From Allomuricauda sp. (GTDB lineage Bacteria; Bacteroidota; Bacteroidia; Flavobacteriales; Flavobacteriaceae): a stretch of DNA of 64,000 bases. The DNA lies in assembly GCA_003712125.1 (NCBI GenBank), contig RHLF01000002.1, forward strand, positions 806,001-870,000, in the 5' to 3' direction. This document shows, one piece after another, positions 52,185 through 62,681 of this stretch. Position 1 is the first letter of the stretch; the number at the start of each line of letters is the position of its first letter. Under the pieces are notes generated by a model. That model was not told the DNA's origin. It did no database searches and was given only the letters and a program-made list of their open reading frames with translations. Position numbers and translations under genes: made by a program.

Positions 52185-52715
52185 ATGGAAAATCAATGGT
52201 TTACCATTTCGGTTTATTCTGAAAACAGTGTTGGCTTACTCAATAGAATATCGGGTATATTTTTAAAGCGACACATTAATATAGAGAGTTTAAATGTCTC
52301 TAAATCAGAAATTGAAGAAGTTTCTAAATTTACAATAGTTGTATATACCACCCAAGATTGGGTTCGTAAAATTGTACAGCAAATAGAAAAGCAAATAGAA
52401 GTCATAAAAGCGTTTTACCATACGGATGACGAAACCATATACCAAGAATCTGCATTGTTTAAGATAGCCTCAAACCTTCTTTTTGATGAACGACAGATAC
52501 AGAACATCATAAAAGAAAGCCATGCACAAATTGTGACCGTGGCCAGAGACTTCTTTGTTTTGGCAAAAACGGGCAGGCGCTTTGAAATTGACGAGATGTA
52601 CGAAAAACTGGAACCCTTCGGTATCCTGCAGTTCGTACGGTCAGGAAGAATTACAGTAAGTAAGGCCAAAATGCCGATAACAGAACTTTTGGAAGAATTC
52701 CATTTAAATAATTAA
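52185..52715 (+). CDS. ilvN: Acetolactate synthase, regulatory subunit
   Basis: 176 residues. The N-terminal ACT domain is '[51 protein letters not shown]', and the second half ('[56 protein letters not shown]') is the C-terminal activation domain of the small subunit. It binds valine and stimulates IlvB. It sits between ilvB and ilvC, with 23 bp to the next gene. Confidence 0.95.
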   Translation: MENQWFTISVYSENSVGLLNRISGIFLKRHINIESLNVSKSEIEEVSKFTIVVYTTQDWVRKIVQQIEKQIEVIKAFYHTDDETIYQESALFKIASNLLFDERQIQNIIKESHAQIVTVARDFFVLAKTGRRFEIDEMYEKLEPFGILQFVRSGRITVSKAKMPITELLEEFHLNN

Positions 52716-52738
52716 ACCTAAAATTTGAACTCAAAAAA

Positions 52739-54211
52739 ATGACAAATTACTTTAACACCCTTTCTCTTCGAGATCAACTGGAGCAGCTTGGCAAATGCCG
52801 GTTTATGGATGCCGGCGAGTTTGCCGATGGGGTAGATGCCCTGAAAGGAAAGAAAATAGTAATAGTTGGATGTGGTGCACAAGGATTGAACCAAGGACTT
52901 AATATGCGTGATTCCGGATTGGATATTTCGTACGCGCTTCGCGAAGCAGCCATAGCCGAGCAACGACAATCTTTTAAAAATGCATCCGAGAACAATTTCA
53001 ACGTTGGCACCTATGAGGCATTGATTCCTACTGCTGATTTGGTTATCAACCTCACTCCAGACAAGCAACATACCAATGTTGTTGGAGCTGTAATGCCATT
53101 GATGAAGAAAGGCGCCACCTTGTCGTATTCACACGGCTTCAACATTGTTGAGGAAGGAATGCAGGTGCGTAATGACCTGACCGTAATAATGGTGGCACCC
53201 AAGAGTCCGGGTTCTGAAGTACGTGAAGAATACAAACGAGGTTTCGGTGTACCGACTTTGATTGCCGTGCATCCTGAGAACGACCCTGAGGGCAAGGGCT
53301 TGGAACAAGCAAAAGCTTATGCTGCAGCTACTGGGGGACATAAGGCAGGAGTGTTGGAATCTTCATTCGTTGCCGAGGTCAAATCGGATTTAATGGGTGA
53401 ACAGACCATACTGTGTGGTCTTTTACAAACGGGCTCCATCCTTTGTTTTGATAAAATGGTGGATAAAGGAATTGATAAAGGCTATGCTTCCAAATTGATC
53501 CAATACGGTTGGGAAACCATTACGGAAGGCTTAAAACACGGAGGAATAACCAATATGATGGATAGGCTTTCGAATCCTGCCAAAATAAAGGCTTTCGATT
53601 TGGCGGAAGAAATGAAAGAAATCATGCGGCCTTTATTCCAAAAACATATGGATGATATCATGAGTGGTCATTTTTCAAAAACTATGATGGAAGATTGGGC
53701 CAATGATGACAAAAATTTGTTGACATGGCGCTCAGCCACAGGTGAGACAGCTTTCGAAAAAACACCAGCTGGTGGTGATGAAATAACTGAGCAGGACTAT
53801 TATGATAATGGTGTTTTAATGGTGGCTTTTGTAAAAGCTGGCGTTGAGTTGGCGTATGAGACCATGACAGAATCAGGAATAATAGGCGAATCAGCGTATT
53901 ACGAGTCCTTGCATGAAACGCCTTTGATTGCCAATACCATTGCGCGAAAAAAGCTTTTTGAAATGAATCGGGTAATTTCTGATACTGCGGAATATGGTTG
54001 TTATCTATTTGATCATGCGTGCAAGCCGTTACTCACCAATTTCATGAAGGATATCGATACTGATGTAATAGGTTCGGCCTTTGGCGGTGGTAAAGGAAAC
54101 GGAGTGGATAACCGTCGATTAATTGAAGTGAACAAAGCAATTAGAGAACACGATGTTGAGGTGGTAGGGGCGCGATTAAGGGCTTCAATGACCGCAATGA
54201 AGCCTATTTAA
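52739..54211 (+). CDS. ilvC: Ketol-acid reductoisomerase, class II (long form)
   Basis: 490 residues, the long (class II) form with a duplicated C-terminal knotted domain as in E. coli. NADPH-binding '[29 protein letters not shown]'; '[17 protein letters not shown]' and '[23 protein letters not shown]' belong to the Rossmann and KARI core. '[31 protein letters not shown]' and '[37 protein letters not shown]' are the catalytic knot segments. It makes dihydroxy-isovalerate or dihydroxy-methylvalerate from acetolactate or acetohydroxybutyrate. It is directly joined to ilvA (TAATG overlap). Confidence 0.97.
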   Translation: MTNYFNTLSLRDQLEQLGKCRFMDAGEFADGVDALKGKKIVIVGCGAQGLNQGLNMRDSGLDISYALREAAIAEQRQSFKNASENNFNVGTYEALIPTADLVINLTPDKQHTNVVGAVMPLMKKGATLSYSHGFNIVEEGMQVRNDLTVIMVAPKSPGSEVREEYKRGFGVPTLIAVHPENDPEGKGLEQAKAYAAATGGHKAGVLESSFVAEVKSDLMGEQTILCGLLQTGSILCFDKMVDKGIDKGYASKLIQYGWETITEGLKHGGITNMMDRLSNPAKIKAFDLAEEMKEIMRPLFQKHMDDIMSGHFSKTMMEDWANDDKNLLTWRSATGETAFEKTPAGGDEITEQDYYDNGVLMVAFVKAGVELAYETMTESGIIGESAYYESLHETPLIANTIARKKLFEMNRVISDTAEYGCYLFDHACKPLLTNFMKDIDTDVIGSAFGGGKGNGVDNRRLIEVNKAIREHDVEVVGARLRASMTAMKPI

Positions 54212-55521
54212 TGAAATTCCAGCAAAGGATTGGGCGGAGTTCGACACCAGTTGATATGAAAGAAACCACAACGACATATTTTCCGCAAATTGCAGATATC
54301 TACAAGGCAGCCAAAGTTATTGGAAAGGTGGCCCAAGAGACCCCTTTGCACCAAAGTATCCGTTACTCAAAGGAGTTTGAGGCGAACATTCTTTTAAAAC
54401 GCGAAGATTTACATCGTGTTCGAAGCTATAAGATTCGTGGAGCCTTCAATAAAATAAGTTCAATGTCTAAAGCTGAGTTGCAACAGGGTGTTGTTTGTGC
54501 AAGTGCTGGAAATCATGCCCAAGGGGTTGCTTTTGCCTGCAATCATCTGGGGGTCAAGGGAACTATTTTTATGCCTGTGGTAACACCACGACAAAAGATA
54601 GATCAAACCCAAATGTTCGGGGGTGATTGGATCGAAATTGTTCTTGAAGGCGACACCTACGATGACTCTTATAATGCTGCAATTGCTGCTTGTAAAGCAG
54701 AAGGAAAGACTTTTGTGCATCCGTTTGACGATCCCAAAACCATTGAAGGTCAGGCTACAGTGGGTTTGGAACTTTTGGAACAATCGGAGAATCCTATCGA
54801 CTATGTTTTTGTGGCTGTAGGTGGTGGTGGTTTGGCGTCAGGGCTTTGTGGAGCATTCGAGGCTTTGAGTCCGAATACAAAGATTATTGGCGTTGAGCCT
54901 ATGGGGGCCCCTTCGATGAAAGAATCCATTGCCAATGAGCAACGGGTGCAATTGACTGACATCGATAAATTCATTGATGGAGCAGCAGTGCAACAGGTCG
55001 GGGAGCTTACCTTCCAAATCTGCAAACAAAAGCTTCATAACATGGTTACGGTTCCTGAGGGAAAGGTGTGTCAGACCATTTTAGATTTGTACAATCGTGA
55101 TGCCATCGTAGTCGAACCTGCTGGGGCATTGACCATTGCTGCGCTAGATGATTTCAAAGATGAAATTAGGGGTAAGCATGTCGTATGTATAGTCAGTGGA
55201 AGCAATAACGATATCACACGCACTGCCGAAATTAAGGAAAGAGCTTTGCTCTATGCGAATCTAAAACATTACTTCATCATCAGGTTCCCACAACGTCCTG
55301 GGGCGTTAAAGGAATTTGTGGCGGAAATTTTAGGCCCCGATGATGATATTACCCATTTTGAATATTCCAAAAAATCAAGCAGGGAAAATGCCCCTGCGGT
55401 TGTCGGTATTGAGTTAAAGCGGCCCTCGGACCTCGCACCCTTGATCAAACGGATGAAAGAAAATAACTTTTTTGGCGACTATTTAAACGATAAACCCGAC
55501 TTGTTTCAATACCTAATCTGA
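54211..55521 (+). CDS. ilvA: Threonine ammonia-lyase (threonine dehydratase)
   Basis: 436 residues from the TAATG-coupled start; an ATG at 54256 would give 421 residues, closer to the conserved domain start. PLP lysine in '[16 protein letters not shown]', '[17 protein letters not shown]', '[12 protein letters not shown]' and 'SGSNNDITR'. A C-terminal ACT-like regulatory part begins at '[21 protein letters not shown]'. It makes 2-oxobutyrate for isoleucine and is usually inhibited by isoleucine through this domain. It completes the isoleucine branch of the operon. Six bases after its stop begins gapN. Confidence 0.95.
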   Translation: MKFQQRIGRSSTPVDMKETTTTYFPQIADIYKAAKVIGKVAQETPLHQSIRYSKEFEANILLKREDLHRVRSYKIRGAFNKISSMSKAELQQGVVCASAGNHAQGVAFACNHLGVKGTIFMPVVTPRQKIDQTQMFGGDWIEIVLEGDTYDDSYNAAIAACKAEGKTFVHPFDDPKTIEGQATVGLELLEQSENPIDYVFVAVGGGGLASGLCGAFEALSPNTKIIGVEPMGAPSMKESIANEQRVQLTDIDKFIDGAAVQQVGELTFQICKQKLHNMVTVPEGKVCQTILDLYNRDAIVVEPAGALTIAALDDFKDEIRGKHVVCIVSGSNNDITRTAEIKERALLYANLKHYFIIRFPQRPGALKEFVAEILGPDDDITHFEYSKKSSRENAPAVVGIELKRPSDLAPLIKRMKENNFFGDYLNDKPDLFQYLI

Positions 55522-55526
55522 ACACT

Positions 55527-57119
55527 ATGGCAGTTGTTGATTCAATTATACCAGAAGCCTTTAAAATAAGTGCCTCAATTGAACAGAGGCATTATTTAAT
55601 TGATGGCGAATTGCGAAAATGGACTGGGGAGACCACCGAGGTTTTTTCTACCATTTCTTCAACCGAAGTCTACCAACCGACACGTTTGGGCAGTATTCCC
55701 ACCATGGGGGAGCCAGAAGCCTTGGAAGCCCTTGATGCTGCAGTGAAAGCATACAACCAAGGTCAAGGGGTATGGCCCACCATGAAGGTCAAAGACCGGG
55801 TTGAATGCATGGAGAACTTCGTCAAAAAAATGGAAGAAAAGCGCGAAGAGGTCGTAAAACTATTGATGTGGGAAATTGGTAAATCAAAACCCGATTCATA
55901 CAAAGAGTTTGACCGTACAGTAGAGTACATTTACGACACTATCGAAGAATACAAACAACTGGATCGTGATTCCGCAAAATTCCAGAAGAATGACGGGGTT
56001 TATGCCCATATTCGTCGTGGTCCGCTTGGAGTTGTCCTTTGCTTGGGTCCTTACAATTATCCCTTAAATGAAACTTTTGCCCTTTTGATACCCGCTATCA
56101 TTATGGGCAATACCACCATATTCAAACCCGCCAAACATGGGGTACTTTTGATAACTCCCTTGTTAGAAGCCTTCCAGAGCAGCTTTCCCAAAGGCGTCGT
56201 CAATATTTTATTTGGGAGGGGGCGTGCCGTGGCCGGTCCTATCATGAAGACGGGTAAGGTGGACGTGCTCGCGTTAATTGGAAACAGTAAGTCGGCCAAT
56301 GCACTGCAAGAACAGCACCCGAAAAGCAATCGACTTAGACTGGTTTTAGGTTTGGAAGCTAAGAATCCAGCAATCATATTGCCCGATGCCGATATGAACC
56401 TCACCATAAATGAGGTTATTGCCGGCACGACTTCCTTTAACGGACAACGCTGCACCGCATTAAAGGTGGTTTATGTTCATGAAGATGTCAAAGAGGAGTT
56501 TTTACAAAAATATTCGGCTGCGATTGATGCCTTAAAATTTGGAAACCCATGGGATGATGGTGTGAAGCTTACGCCCTTGCCTGAACCAGGGAAACCCGAT
56601 TACATACAAGAATTATTGGACGATGCCTTGGCCAAAGGAGCCACCATTAGCAATCAAAAGGGCGGGCAGCGCAGTGACAACTATATATGGCCAGCAGTTT
56701 TGTTCCCGGTTACCAAAGAGATGCGGGTATACGAAGAAGAGCAGTTTGGTCCGATCGTTCCAGTGCTTTCCTTTTCAGATATTTCGGAGCCCCTTGATGA
56801 TATGGCCGAAAGTAATTATGGCCAGCAAGTGAGCCTTTTCGGTAAGGATGTCTATACACTTTCTCCTCTGATCGATACGTTGGCCAATCTGGTCTGCAGG
56901 GTGAACTTGAACAGTTCCTGTCAACGTGGACCCGATGTCTACCCATTTACTGGACGGAAAGATTCTGCACAGTCAACCTTAAGTGTGCACGATGCGTTGC
57001 GTTCTTTTAGCATCAGAACTTTTGTTGCTTTTAAAGACAATGAACTGAACAATGAGACCATTGAACAGTTGTTGGAGGCTAAGGTGAGCAACTTTTTAAG
57101 CACCGATTACATTCTATAA
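55527..57119 (+). CDS. gapN: NADP-dependent glyceraldehyde-3-phosphate dehydrogenase (GapN)
   Basis: 530 residues of the aldehyde dehydrogenase superfamily. '[36 protein letters not shown]' is the NADP-binding region; the catalytic Cys is in '[15 protein letters not shown]', and Glu in '[19 protein letters not shown]'. 'DEGIxGGP'-type end segments are replaced by '[39 protein letters not shown]', as in GapN. It oxidises glyceraldehyde 3-phosphate to 3-phosphoglycerate without ATP and yields NADPH. It starts 6 bp after ilvA and is probably co-transcribed; NADPH supply for IlvC is a possible link (inference). Confidence 0.9.
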   Translation: MAVVDSIIPEAFKISASIEQRHYLIDGELRKWTGETTEVFSTISSTEVYQPTRLGSIPTMGEPEALEALDAAVKAYNQGQGVWPTMKVKDRVECMENFVKKMEEKREEVVKLLMWEIGKSKPDSYKEFDRTVEYIYDTIEEYKQLDRDSAKFQKNDGVYAHIRRGPLGVVLCLGPYNYPLNETFALLIPAIIMGNTTIFKPAKHGVLLITPLLEAFQSSFPKGVVNILFGRGRAVAGPIMKTGKVDVLALIGNSKSANALQEQHPKSNRLRLVLGLEAKNPAIILPDADMNLTINEVIAGTTSFNGQRCTALKVVYVHEDVKEEFLQKYSAAIDALKFGNPWDDGVKLTPLPEPGKPDYIQELLDDALAKGATISNQKGGQRSDNYIWPAVLFPVTKEMRVYEEEQFGPIVPVLSFSDISEPLDDMAESNYGQQVSLFGKDVYTLSPLIDTLANLVCRVNLNSSCQRGPDVYPFTGRKDSAQSTLSVHDALRSFSIRTFVAFKDNELNNETIEQLLEAKVSNFLSTDYIL

Positions 57120-57252
57120 AGGACCGATGAACAAGTACTTGCTTTAACATCATCTTTACGTTCTTTAACAGATACCTAACGTTGTTCGGTGTTGGATATG
57201 AATACCTTAGGGGGATTAAAGTTTATTCATTAACCAGTAAACAACGAACACA

Positions 57253-58362
57253 ATGAAAAAAAGCTACTTAAAAACGGCTATAGGTTGCCTATTGGCCGTT
57301 TTTTGTTTTCAAACGGCAACATTCGGTCAATTGAACCTGCCACGAGGCAGTCAAATGGCTAAGGTATCCCAAAGGGTAGGAATTACCGATATCACTATCG
57401 TTTACTCCAGACCCAGCGTAAACAACCGAGAAGTTTGGGGTCAATTGGTGCCTTACGGCATGAACAATTTAGGTTTTGGAACCGCGGAAGAATCACCATG
57501 GAGGGCAGGAGCCAATGAGAATACCGTTTTTAAGACCACCCATAAGGTGATGATAGGGGGTAAGGAACTTTCGGCGGGCAAATATGGTCTGCATATGGTG
57601 GTTAACGAAGACGATACCGCAAAGATCATATTTACCAACAATCATGAGGCATGGGGCAGCTACTTCTTTGAGCCTTCCGATGTTGCATTAGAAGTTGACG
57701 TGACGACAAGCGAAATCCCTCACGTTGAGCAGTTAAGGTATGAGTTTAACGAAGTTGCCGCTTCATCAGCAGTGGCGAGCTTGAACTGGGAAAAAAAGCA
57801 AATCCCTTTTACCATTGAGGTGCCTGTTACAGATATTGTTTTGGCCGATATCCGTTCCAAAATGCAAAATCAACCAGGTTTCCAAAGACAGACCTGGGAA
57901 CAAGCCGCAAATTTTGCCATGAATAATGGCGGCGATTTGGATGAAGCCATGGGGTGGATTGATGCAGCGATAGCAGGTCAGTTCTTTAGTCAAAAAACCT
58001 TCAATAATTTAGCCATCAAAGCCCAAATCTTGATGAAACAGGGCAAGATGAATGAAGCCTTTGCCGTAATGGATGAAGCCATGCCCTTAGGTACTGTTTT
58101 TGAGGTGCACGGTTACGGCCGACAACTGATTGCGGCAGGTCAAAAAGAAAAGGCCTTGGAAGTATTTAGGTGGAACGCAAAAAGTCATAAAGGAACATGG
58201 CCTGTTGATTACGGTTTAGCGCGGGGATATTCAGCAGTAGGGAATTTCAAAACCGCACTTAAACACCTCAAAATAGCAGAGGGAAGAGCACCTGATGCTT
58301 TGAACAAAAACGCCATTGCAGCGAATGTAGAAAAGCTCGAGTCAGGGACCGACATTAATTGA
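57253..58362 (+). CDS. DUF2911 secreted protein with TPR-like C-terminus
   Basis: 369 residues with a signal peptide (MKKSYLKTAIGCLLAVFCFQTATFGQ). The DUF2911 domain (about 30-180) has 'QLNLPRGSQMAKVSQRVGITDITIVYSRPSVNNREVWGQLVPYG', 'PWRAGANENTVFKTTHKVMIGGKELSAGKYGLHMVV' and 'AWGSYFFEPSDVALEVDV'. From about 210, helical repeats ('EQAANFAMNNGGDLDEAMGWIDAAIAGQF', 'AFAVMDEAMPLGTVFEVHGYGRQLIAAGQ') suggest TPR. Function unknown; exported. It has its own 133-bp upstream region and ends at a clear terminator. Confidence 0.85.
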   Translation: MKKSYLKTAIGCLLAVFCFQTATFGQLNLPRGSQMAKVSQRVGITDITIVYSRPSVNNREVWGQLVPYGMNNLGFGTAEESPWRAGANENTVFKTTHKVMIGGKELSAGKYGLHMVVNEDDTAKIIFTNNHEAWGSYFFEPSDVALEVDVTTSEIPHVEQLRYEFNEVAASSAVASLNWEKKQIPFTIEVPVTDIVLADIRSKMQNQPGFQRQTWEQAANFAMNNGGDLDEAMGWIDAAIAGQFFSQKTFNNLAIKAQILMKQGKMNEAFAVMDEAMPLGTVFEVHGYGRQLIAAGQKEKALEVFRWNAKSHKGTWPVDYGLARGYSAVGNFKTALKHLKIAEGRAPDALNKNAIAANVEKLESGTDIN

Positions 58363-58386
58363 TTAATTCAAATTTTAGTGCAAACA

Positions 58387-58412
58387 AAGCCCGGCAAAGC
58401 TGGGCTTTTTTT
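58387..58412 (+). terminator. Intrinsic terminator after the DUF2911 gene
   Basis: AAGCCCGGC (58387-58395), loop AAA, and GCTGGGCTT (58399-58407) form a 9-bp stem with one G-U, followed by seven T residues. It lies between the convergent DUF2911 and recG genes and may also act on recG, whose stop is at 58411. Confidence 0.8.
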
Positions 58413-60519
58413 AACTAATGTAGCCCCATATAGCTTTGCCCTGGGTTAATTGGGCGTAGGTGTTTCGTATAGCGCGATTTTCAGGCTTCTCCAATTTCGG
58501 GTCATTTTTTAAAGTTTGAATGGCATAGTATCGGGCCGACTTTAATATTTGATTGTCCCTAACGATATCAGCAATTTTTAAGTTCAATAGGCCACTCTGT
58601 TGGGTTCCCATTAAGTCTCCCGGACCACGAAGTTTCAAATCTACTTCGGCAATTTCAAATCCATCGGAAGTGCGGACCATGGTTTCCAATCGGGTACGGG
58701 CTTCTTCTGACAATTTATGACTGGTCATTAAAACGCAATAGCTTTGTTCCGCACCCCTTCCTACACGACCGCGCAGTTGATGTAGCTGTGATAAACCAAA
58801 TCGTTCTGCGCTTTCGATGATCATAACGGAAGCATTGGGGACATTCACACCAACTTCAATAACGGTTGTGGCCACCATAATATGTGTTTCACCCTTGACA
58901 AATCGTTCCATTTCATAATCCTTGTCTTTGGGTTTCATTTTTCCATGAACTATCGATATTTGGTAATCTGGCAATGGAAATTCGCGAACAATACTTTCAT
59001 AACCATCCATTAAATCTTTGTAATCCAGTGCTTCACTTTCTTGTATCAAGGGATACACAATATAAATCTGTCTTCCTTTTTTGATTTCATCCCGTATAAA
59101 TCCAAAAACTTTGAGGCGGTTCGAATCGTAACGATGCACGGTCTTGATGGCTTGTCGACCCGGGGGCAACTCGTCAATAATAGAAATATCCAAATCGCCA
59201 TATAAGCTCATGGCCAAAGTTCTTGGAATGGGGGTGGCCGTCATAACCAAAATATGCGGTGGAATCTCGTTTTTCTGCCACAGTTTGGAACGTTGTGCAA
59301 CACCAAACCGGTGTTGTTCGTCAATAATGGCCAGACCAAGATTCTTGAATTGTACTTTATCCTCTAAAACGGCATGGGTGCCCACCAGAATATTGAGATT
59401 ACCATTTTCCAATTGATTGTGGAGCAGTGTCCGTTCTGTTTTTTTTGTAGAACCCGTAAGCAGCGCAATTTTCACTTCCATTTTCCGCAACAATTCCTTT
59501 AATCCGTTGTAATGTTGTTGCGCCAAAATTTCTGTTGGCGCCATTAAACAGGCTTGAAATCCGTTATCGATAGCCAGTAACATGCACATTAGGGCTACTA
59601 TGGTCTTCCCTGATCCCACATCACCCTGTAAAAGTCTGTTCATTTGTGCACTGCTGCCCAAGTCACCGCGTATTTCCTTAATGACACGTTTTTGGGCACC
59701 GGTAAGTTCAAAGGGCAAGTGATGGTTGAAAAAATCATTAAAAAAATGACCGACGGTTGAAAAGGGCATGCCCTTAATTTTTTGTTTCCGGGCTGCTTTT
59801 TTAGACAAAAGCTGTAACTGAACAAAGAACAGTTCTTCAAACTTCAATCGAAATTGTGCCTTGGCCAGAAGATCCTGATTTTTCGGAAAATGAATGTTTA
59901 GTAGGGCTTCAGATCGAGAAATCAGTTTTAATGATGTTCGCAGTTCTTCATTTAGCGTCTCAGAAAAATTGGCCCGAGTTTCCAAGAAAAGTTGCTGTAA
60001 CATTTTGCTGATAATGCGATTGGTAATGCCTTTGGCACTCAATTTCTCTGTGGAGGGATAAATGGGCTGCATCGCAATCTTCATACCGGATTGGTGTTCC
60101 TTTAACAACTCCATTTCGGGGTGTGGCATAGAAAACGAATTGCCATATTTATTTAATCGCCCAAAAACTACGTAGGGTTCATTAAGGCGCAGGTTTTCCC
60201 GAATCCATTTTTGTCCACGAAACCAAACCAATTCAATTTCACCGGTATCATCAACAAAGGTTGCTACCAAACGTTTACCCCGTTTTTGTTCAACGGTTTT
60301 AATATGAATGATCTTCCCTAAGATCTGAACATCTGCACCACTCAGCTGTAATTGATTGATTTTGTAGTATTGTGTCTTGTCCAAATAACGGTTGGGGTAG
60401 AGTTGTAATAGCTCCCCAAAAGTTGTTATTCCCAATTCAGATTTTAGTGTTTCGGCACGATTGGGACCTACACCTTTGAGATAGACTATTGGAGTTTGCA
60501 GTTGATTGGGATTCATCAA
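58411..60519 (-). CDS. recG: ATP-dependent DNA helicase RecG
   Basis: 702 residues (start MM; 60516 is equivalent). The N-terminal wedge/OB domain has 'VYLKGVGPNRAETLKSELGITTFGELLQLYPNRYLDKTQY' and 'VQILGKIIHIKTVEQKRGKRLVATFVDDTGEIELVWFRGQ'. Helicase motif I is 'LLQGDVGSGKTIVALMCMLLAIDNG', motif II 'LAIIDEQHRFGVAQRSKLW' (DEQH, as in RecG), 'TATPIPRTLAMSLYGDLD', 'IMVATTVIEVGVNVPNASVMIIESAERFGLSQLHQLRGRVGRG' and 'LRGPGDLMGTQQSG'. It remodels stalled replication forks and Holliday junctions. It is divergent from the M1 aminopeptidase with a 44-bp gap. Confidence 0.96.
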   Translation of the reverse strand: MMNPNQLQTPIVYLKGVGPNRAETLKSELGITTFGELLQLYPNRYLDKTQYYKINQLQLSGADVQILGKIIHIKTVEQKRGKRLVATFVDDTGEIELVWFRGQKWIRENLRLNEPYVVFGRLNKYGNSFSMPHPEMELLKEHQSGMKIAMQPIYPSTEKLSAKGITNRIISKMLQQLFLETRANFSETLNEELRTSLKLISRSEALLNIHFPKNQDLLAKAQFRLKFEELFFVQLQLLSKKAARKQKIKGMPFSTVGHFFNDFFNHHLPFELTGAQKRVIKEIRGDLGSSAQMNRLLQGDVGSGKTIVALMCMLLAIDNGFQACLMAPTEILAQQHYNGLKELLRKMEVKIALLTGSTKKTERTLLHNQLENGNLNILVGTHAVLEDKVQFKNLGLAIIDEQHRFGVAQRSKLWQKNEIPPHILVMTATPIPRTLAMSLYGDLDISIIDELPPGRQAIKTVHRYDSNRLKVFGFIRDEIKKGRQIYIVYPLIQESEALDYKDLMDGYESIVREFPLPDYQISIVHGKMKPKDKDYEMERFVKGETHIMVATTVIEVGVNVPNASVMIIESAERFGLSQLHQLRGRVGRGAEQSYCVLMTSHKLSEEARTRLETMVRTSDGFEIAEVDLKLRGPGDLMGTQQSGLLNLKIADIVRDNQILKSARYYAIQTLKNDPKLEKPENRAIRNTYAQLTQGKAIWGYIS

Positions 60520-60563
60520 GCTAAAAATAGGTAAATTGGTGTGACTTTTGCTTCCCTTTATTC

Positions 60564-62681
60564 ATGAGGTTCATACATTTTATTATTACTTGGTTTTTTA
60601 TTGTTCCCATTTTTGGGCAACATGAAAAAGCTGTTGATTTTCAGAAAGTCGAAGTGAAAATTGCCCCCCTTCTTTCAAATCAATCGATCATGGGGTGGGG
60701 TTCCTATGAGTTTGAGGTATACAGAAAAACAGATTCTATTTTTTTGGATGCCGTTGCCATGAAATTCCAATCTGTGAACTTAAATGGAAGAGCAATAAAC
60801 TATCGAAATTCTGGTCGTAGCATCGGTTTTAAAGCACCTAAAAAACCTGGTACTTATAAATTGAAATTGAGCTATACAGCCGAACCCAAGCAAACTGTCT
60901 ACTTTGTTGGCTTTGATGATGACTTGGAAAACAACGAACAGGTATGGACCCAAGGCCAGGGAAAATATACCAGTCATTGGTTGCCTTCGTTCGACGATAT
61001 GACAGAGAAGGCGGAATTCGATTTGTTATTTATTGTCAATAGCAACCTTGAGGTAATTGCAAACGGAAAATTATCGGCCAAACAAAAATTGAACGAAGCA
61101 CATGGATTTCCTGCCCCTGGTATGGCAAAGGAAAGGGTTCCAAAAAGCAGGTGGCGCTTTAAAATGAACAATCCTATGAGCAGTTATCTTGCCGCCTTTG
61201 TCATAGGTGATTTCGATAAGCAACTGACCCATTCCGCCTCTGGAGTGCCCATCGAACTGTACTATGAACCCAAGGATAGTCTAAAAGTTGAACCTACCTA
61301 CCGTTATACCACGGAAATCTTTGATTTTCTGGAAGAGGAAATCGGGGTGCCGTACCCATGGCAAAATTACAAGCAGGTTCCCGTTCGTGATTTTTTATAT
61401 GCAGGAATGGAAAACACTACCTGTACGATTTTCTCGGACCAATATGTTATTGATTCTACCGCCTTTGTTGATAAGAACTATGTGAATGTTAATGCCCACG
61501 AATTGGCACACCAATGGTTTGGAAATATGGTCACTGAGCAAAGCGGTGCAAACCATTGGTTACATGAAGGTTTTGCCACGTACTATGCCTATTTGGCTGA
61601 AGAAGTCTTGTTTGGTTCGGACCATATGTACTGGAAACTATATGAAACGGCGAAGACCTTGCATAACCTTTCGGAAAATGGGGATGGGGAGGCCTTGACC
61701 AACCCAAACGCAAACAGTTTGACTTTTTACGAAAAAGGAGCTTGGGCCTTGTTTTTGTTACGAGATCGGGTAGGGGATATAGCATTTAAAAAAGGTATTC
61801 AAAACTATTTGAACAAATACGCCTTTGGTAATGTCACTATCGATGATTTTTTAAATGAAATGGAGCGAACGAGTAATCAAAAGCTACAGTCTTTTAGGTC
61901 GCGTTGGTTGGAGGACGAAGAATTTCCTTGGCCAGATGTTCAAAAATATTTGATTGAAAAGAACGCATCTTTAAAATCATATTTCACGATATATCAATCG
62001 GGAGGATCATATCCTGATCTGGTTGACACGGTAATTCGGAATTGGGATGCGCTAGCGTCTGATCAGTTAAAAAAACAACTCATAAAGGATTGTTCCCAAT
62101 CACTCATACGAAAGGATTTTATTGAAAAATTAACCAATGAATCTGTAAAGGTGCGGCAGGCTTTTGTTATGGCTACACGAACCATTCCGGAAGACCTACG
62201 CCACTATTTTGAGGAATTCTTAGATGATCCCAGTTACCTTACGAAAGAAATTGCATTTGTCAAGCTTAGTCTAGCATTTCCCGAAAGAAGGCTACGTTAT
62301 TTGCAGGATTTGGAAAATATATATGGACTGCCCAACAAAAATATCAGATTGGTTTGGTTGACTGTTGCCCTTCTAACAGACGAGATTCCGCAAAAAGGAA
62401 AAGGACAGTTTTATAAAGAATTAAATGCCTATACGAATTCTAATTTCAGTTTTGAGACCCGTCAAATGGCTTTCGAATACCTGAGCCAAATAAATGCTTT
62501 AAGTGATTCTTCCATTCTCAATTTGATCGATGCAACAAACCACCATATTTGGCAGTTTAAAAAGTCATCCAGAAATTTACTCCGAAGTTTGGCGAAAGAG
62601 GAGAAGGATAGGGTAGAACGAATTCTAAACGGGTTGCCTTCACAAGAACAACTTCGCTTAAAAAAAATTATCACACCATGA
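60564..62681 (+). CDS. M1-family zinc aminopeptidase
   Basis: 705 residues with a signal peptide (MRFIHFIITWFFIVPIFGQ). 'YAGMENTTCTIFSDQYV' is the exopeptidase GxMEN motif. The zinc site H312-E-L-A-H (VNAHELAHQWFGNMVTE) is followed 18 residues later by E of 'HEGFATYYAYLAEE'. The stabilising Tyr lies in 'FYEKGAWALFLLRDRVG'. The C-terminal alpha region is shortened compared with human-type members and ends with HEAT-like helices (EEKDRVERILNG). It removes N-terminal residues from peptides in the envelope. It overlaps the patatin gene by 4 bp. Confidence 0.95.
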   Translation: MRFIHFIITWFFIVPIFGQHEKAVDFQKVEVKIAPLLSNQSIMGWGSYEFEVYRKTDSIFLDAVAMKFQSVNLNGRAINYRNSGRSIGFKAPKKPGTYKLKLSYTAEPKQTVYFVGFDDDLENNEQVWTQGQGKYTSHWLPSFDDMTEKAEFDLLFIVNSNLEVIANGKLSAKQKLNEAHGFPAPGMAKERVPKSRWRFKMNNPMSSYLAAFVIGDFDKQLTHSASGVPIELYYEPKDSLKVEPTYRYTTEIFDFLEEEIGVPYPWQNYKQVPVRDFLYAGMENTTCTIFSDQYVIDSTAFVDKNYVNVNAHELAHQWFGNMVTEQSGANHWLHEGFATYYAYLAEEVLFGSDHMYWKLYETAKTLHNLSENGDGEALTNPNANSLTFYEKGAWALFLLRDRVGDIAFKKGIQNYLNKYAFGNVTIDDFLNEMERTSNQKLQSFRSRWLEDEEFPWPDVQKYLIEKNASLKSYFTIYQSGGSYPDLVDTVIRNWDALASDQLKKQLIKDCSQSLIRKDFIEKLTNESVKVRQAFVMATRTIPEDLRHYFEEFLDDPSYLTKEIAFVKLSLAFPERRLRYLQDLENIYGLPNKNIRLVWLTVALLTDEIPQKGKGQFYKELNAYTNSNFSFETRQMAFEYLSQINALSDSSILNLIDATNHHIWQFKKSSRNLLRSLAKEEKDRVERILNGLPSQEQLRLKKIITP

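Noticed and set aside
57132-57141. Palindrome CAAGTACTTG between gapN and the DUF2911 gene
   Set aside because: Short palindrome without promoter context; likely chance in AT-rich intergenic DNA.
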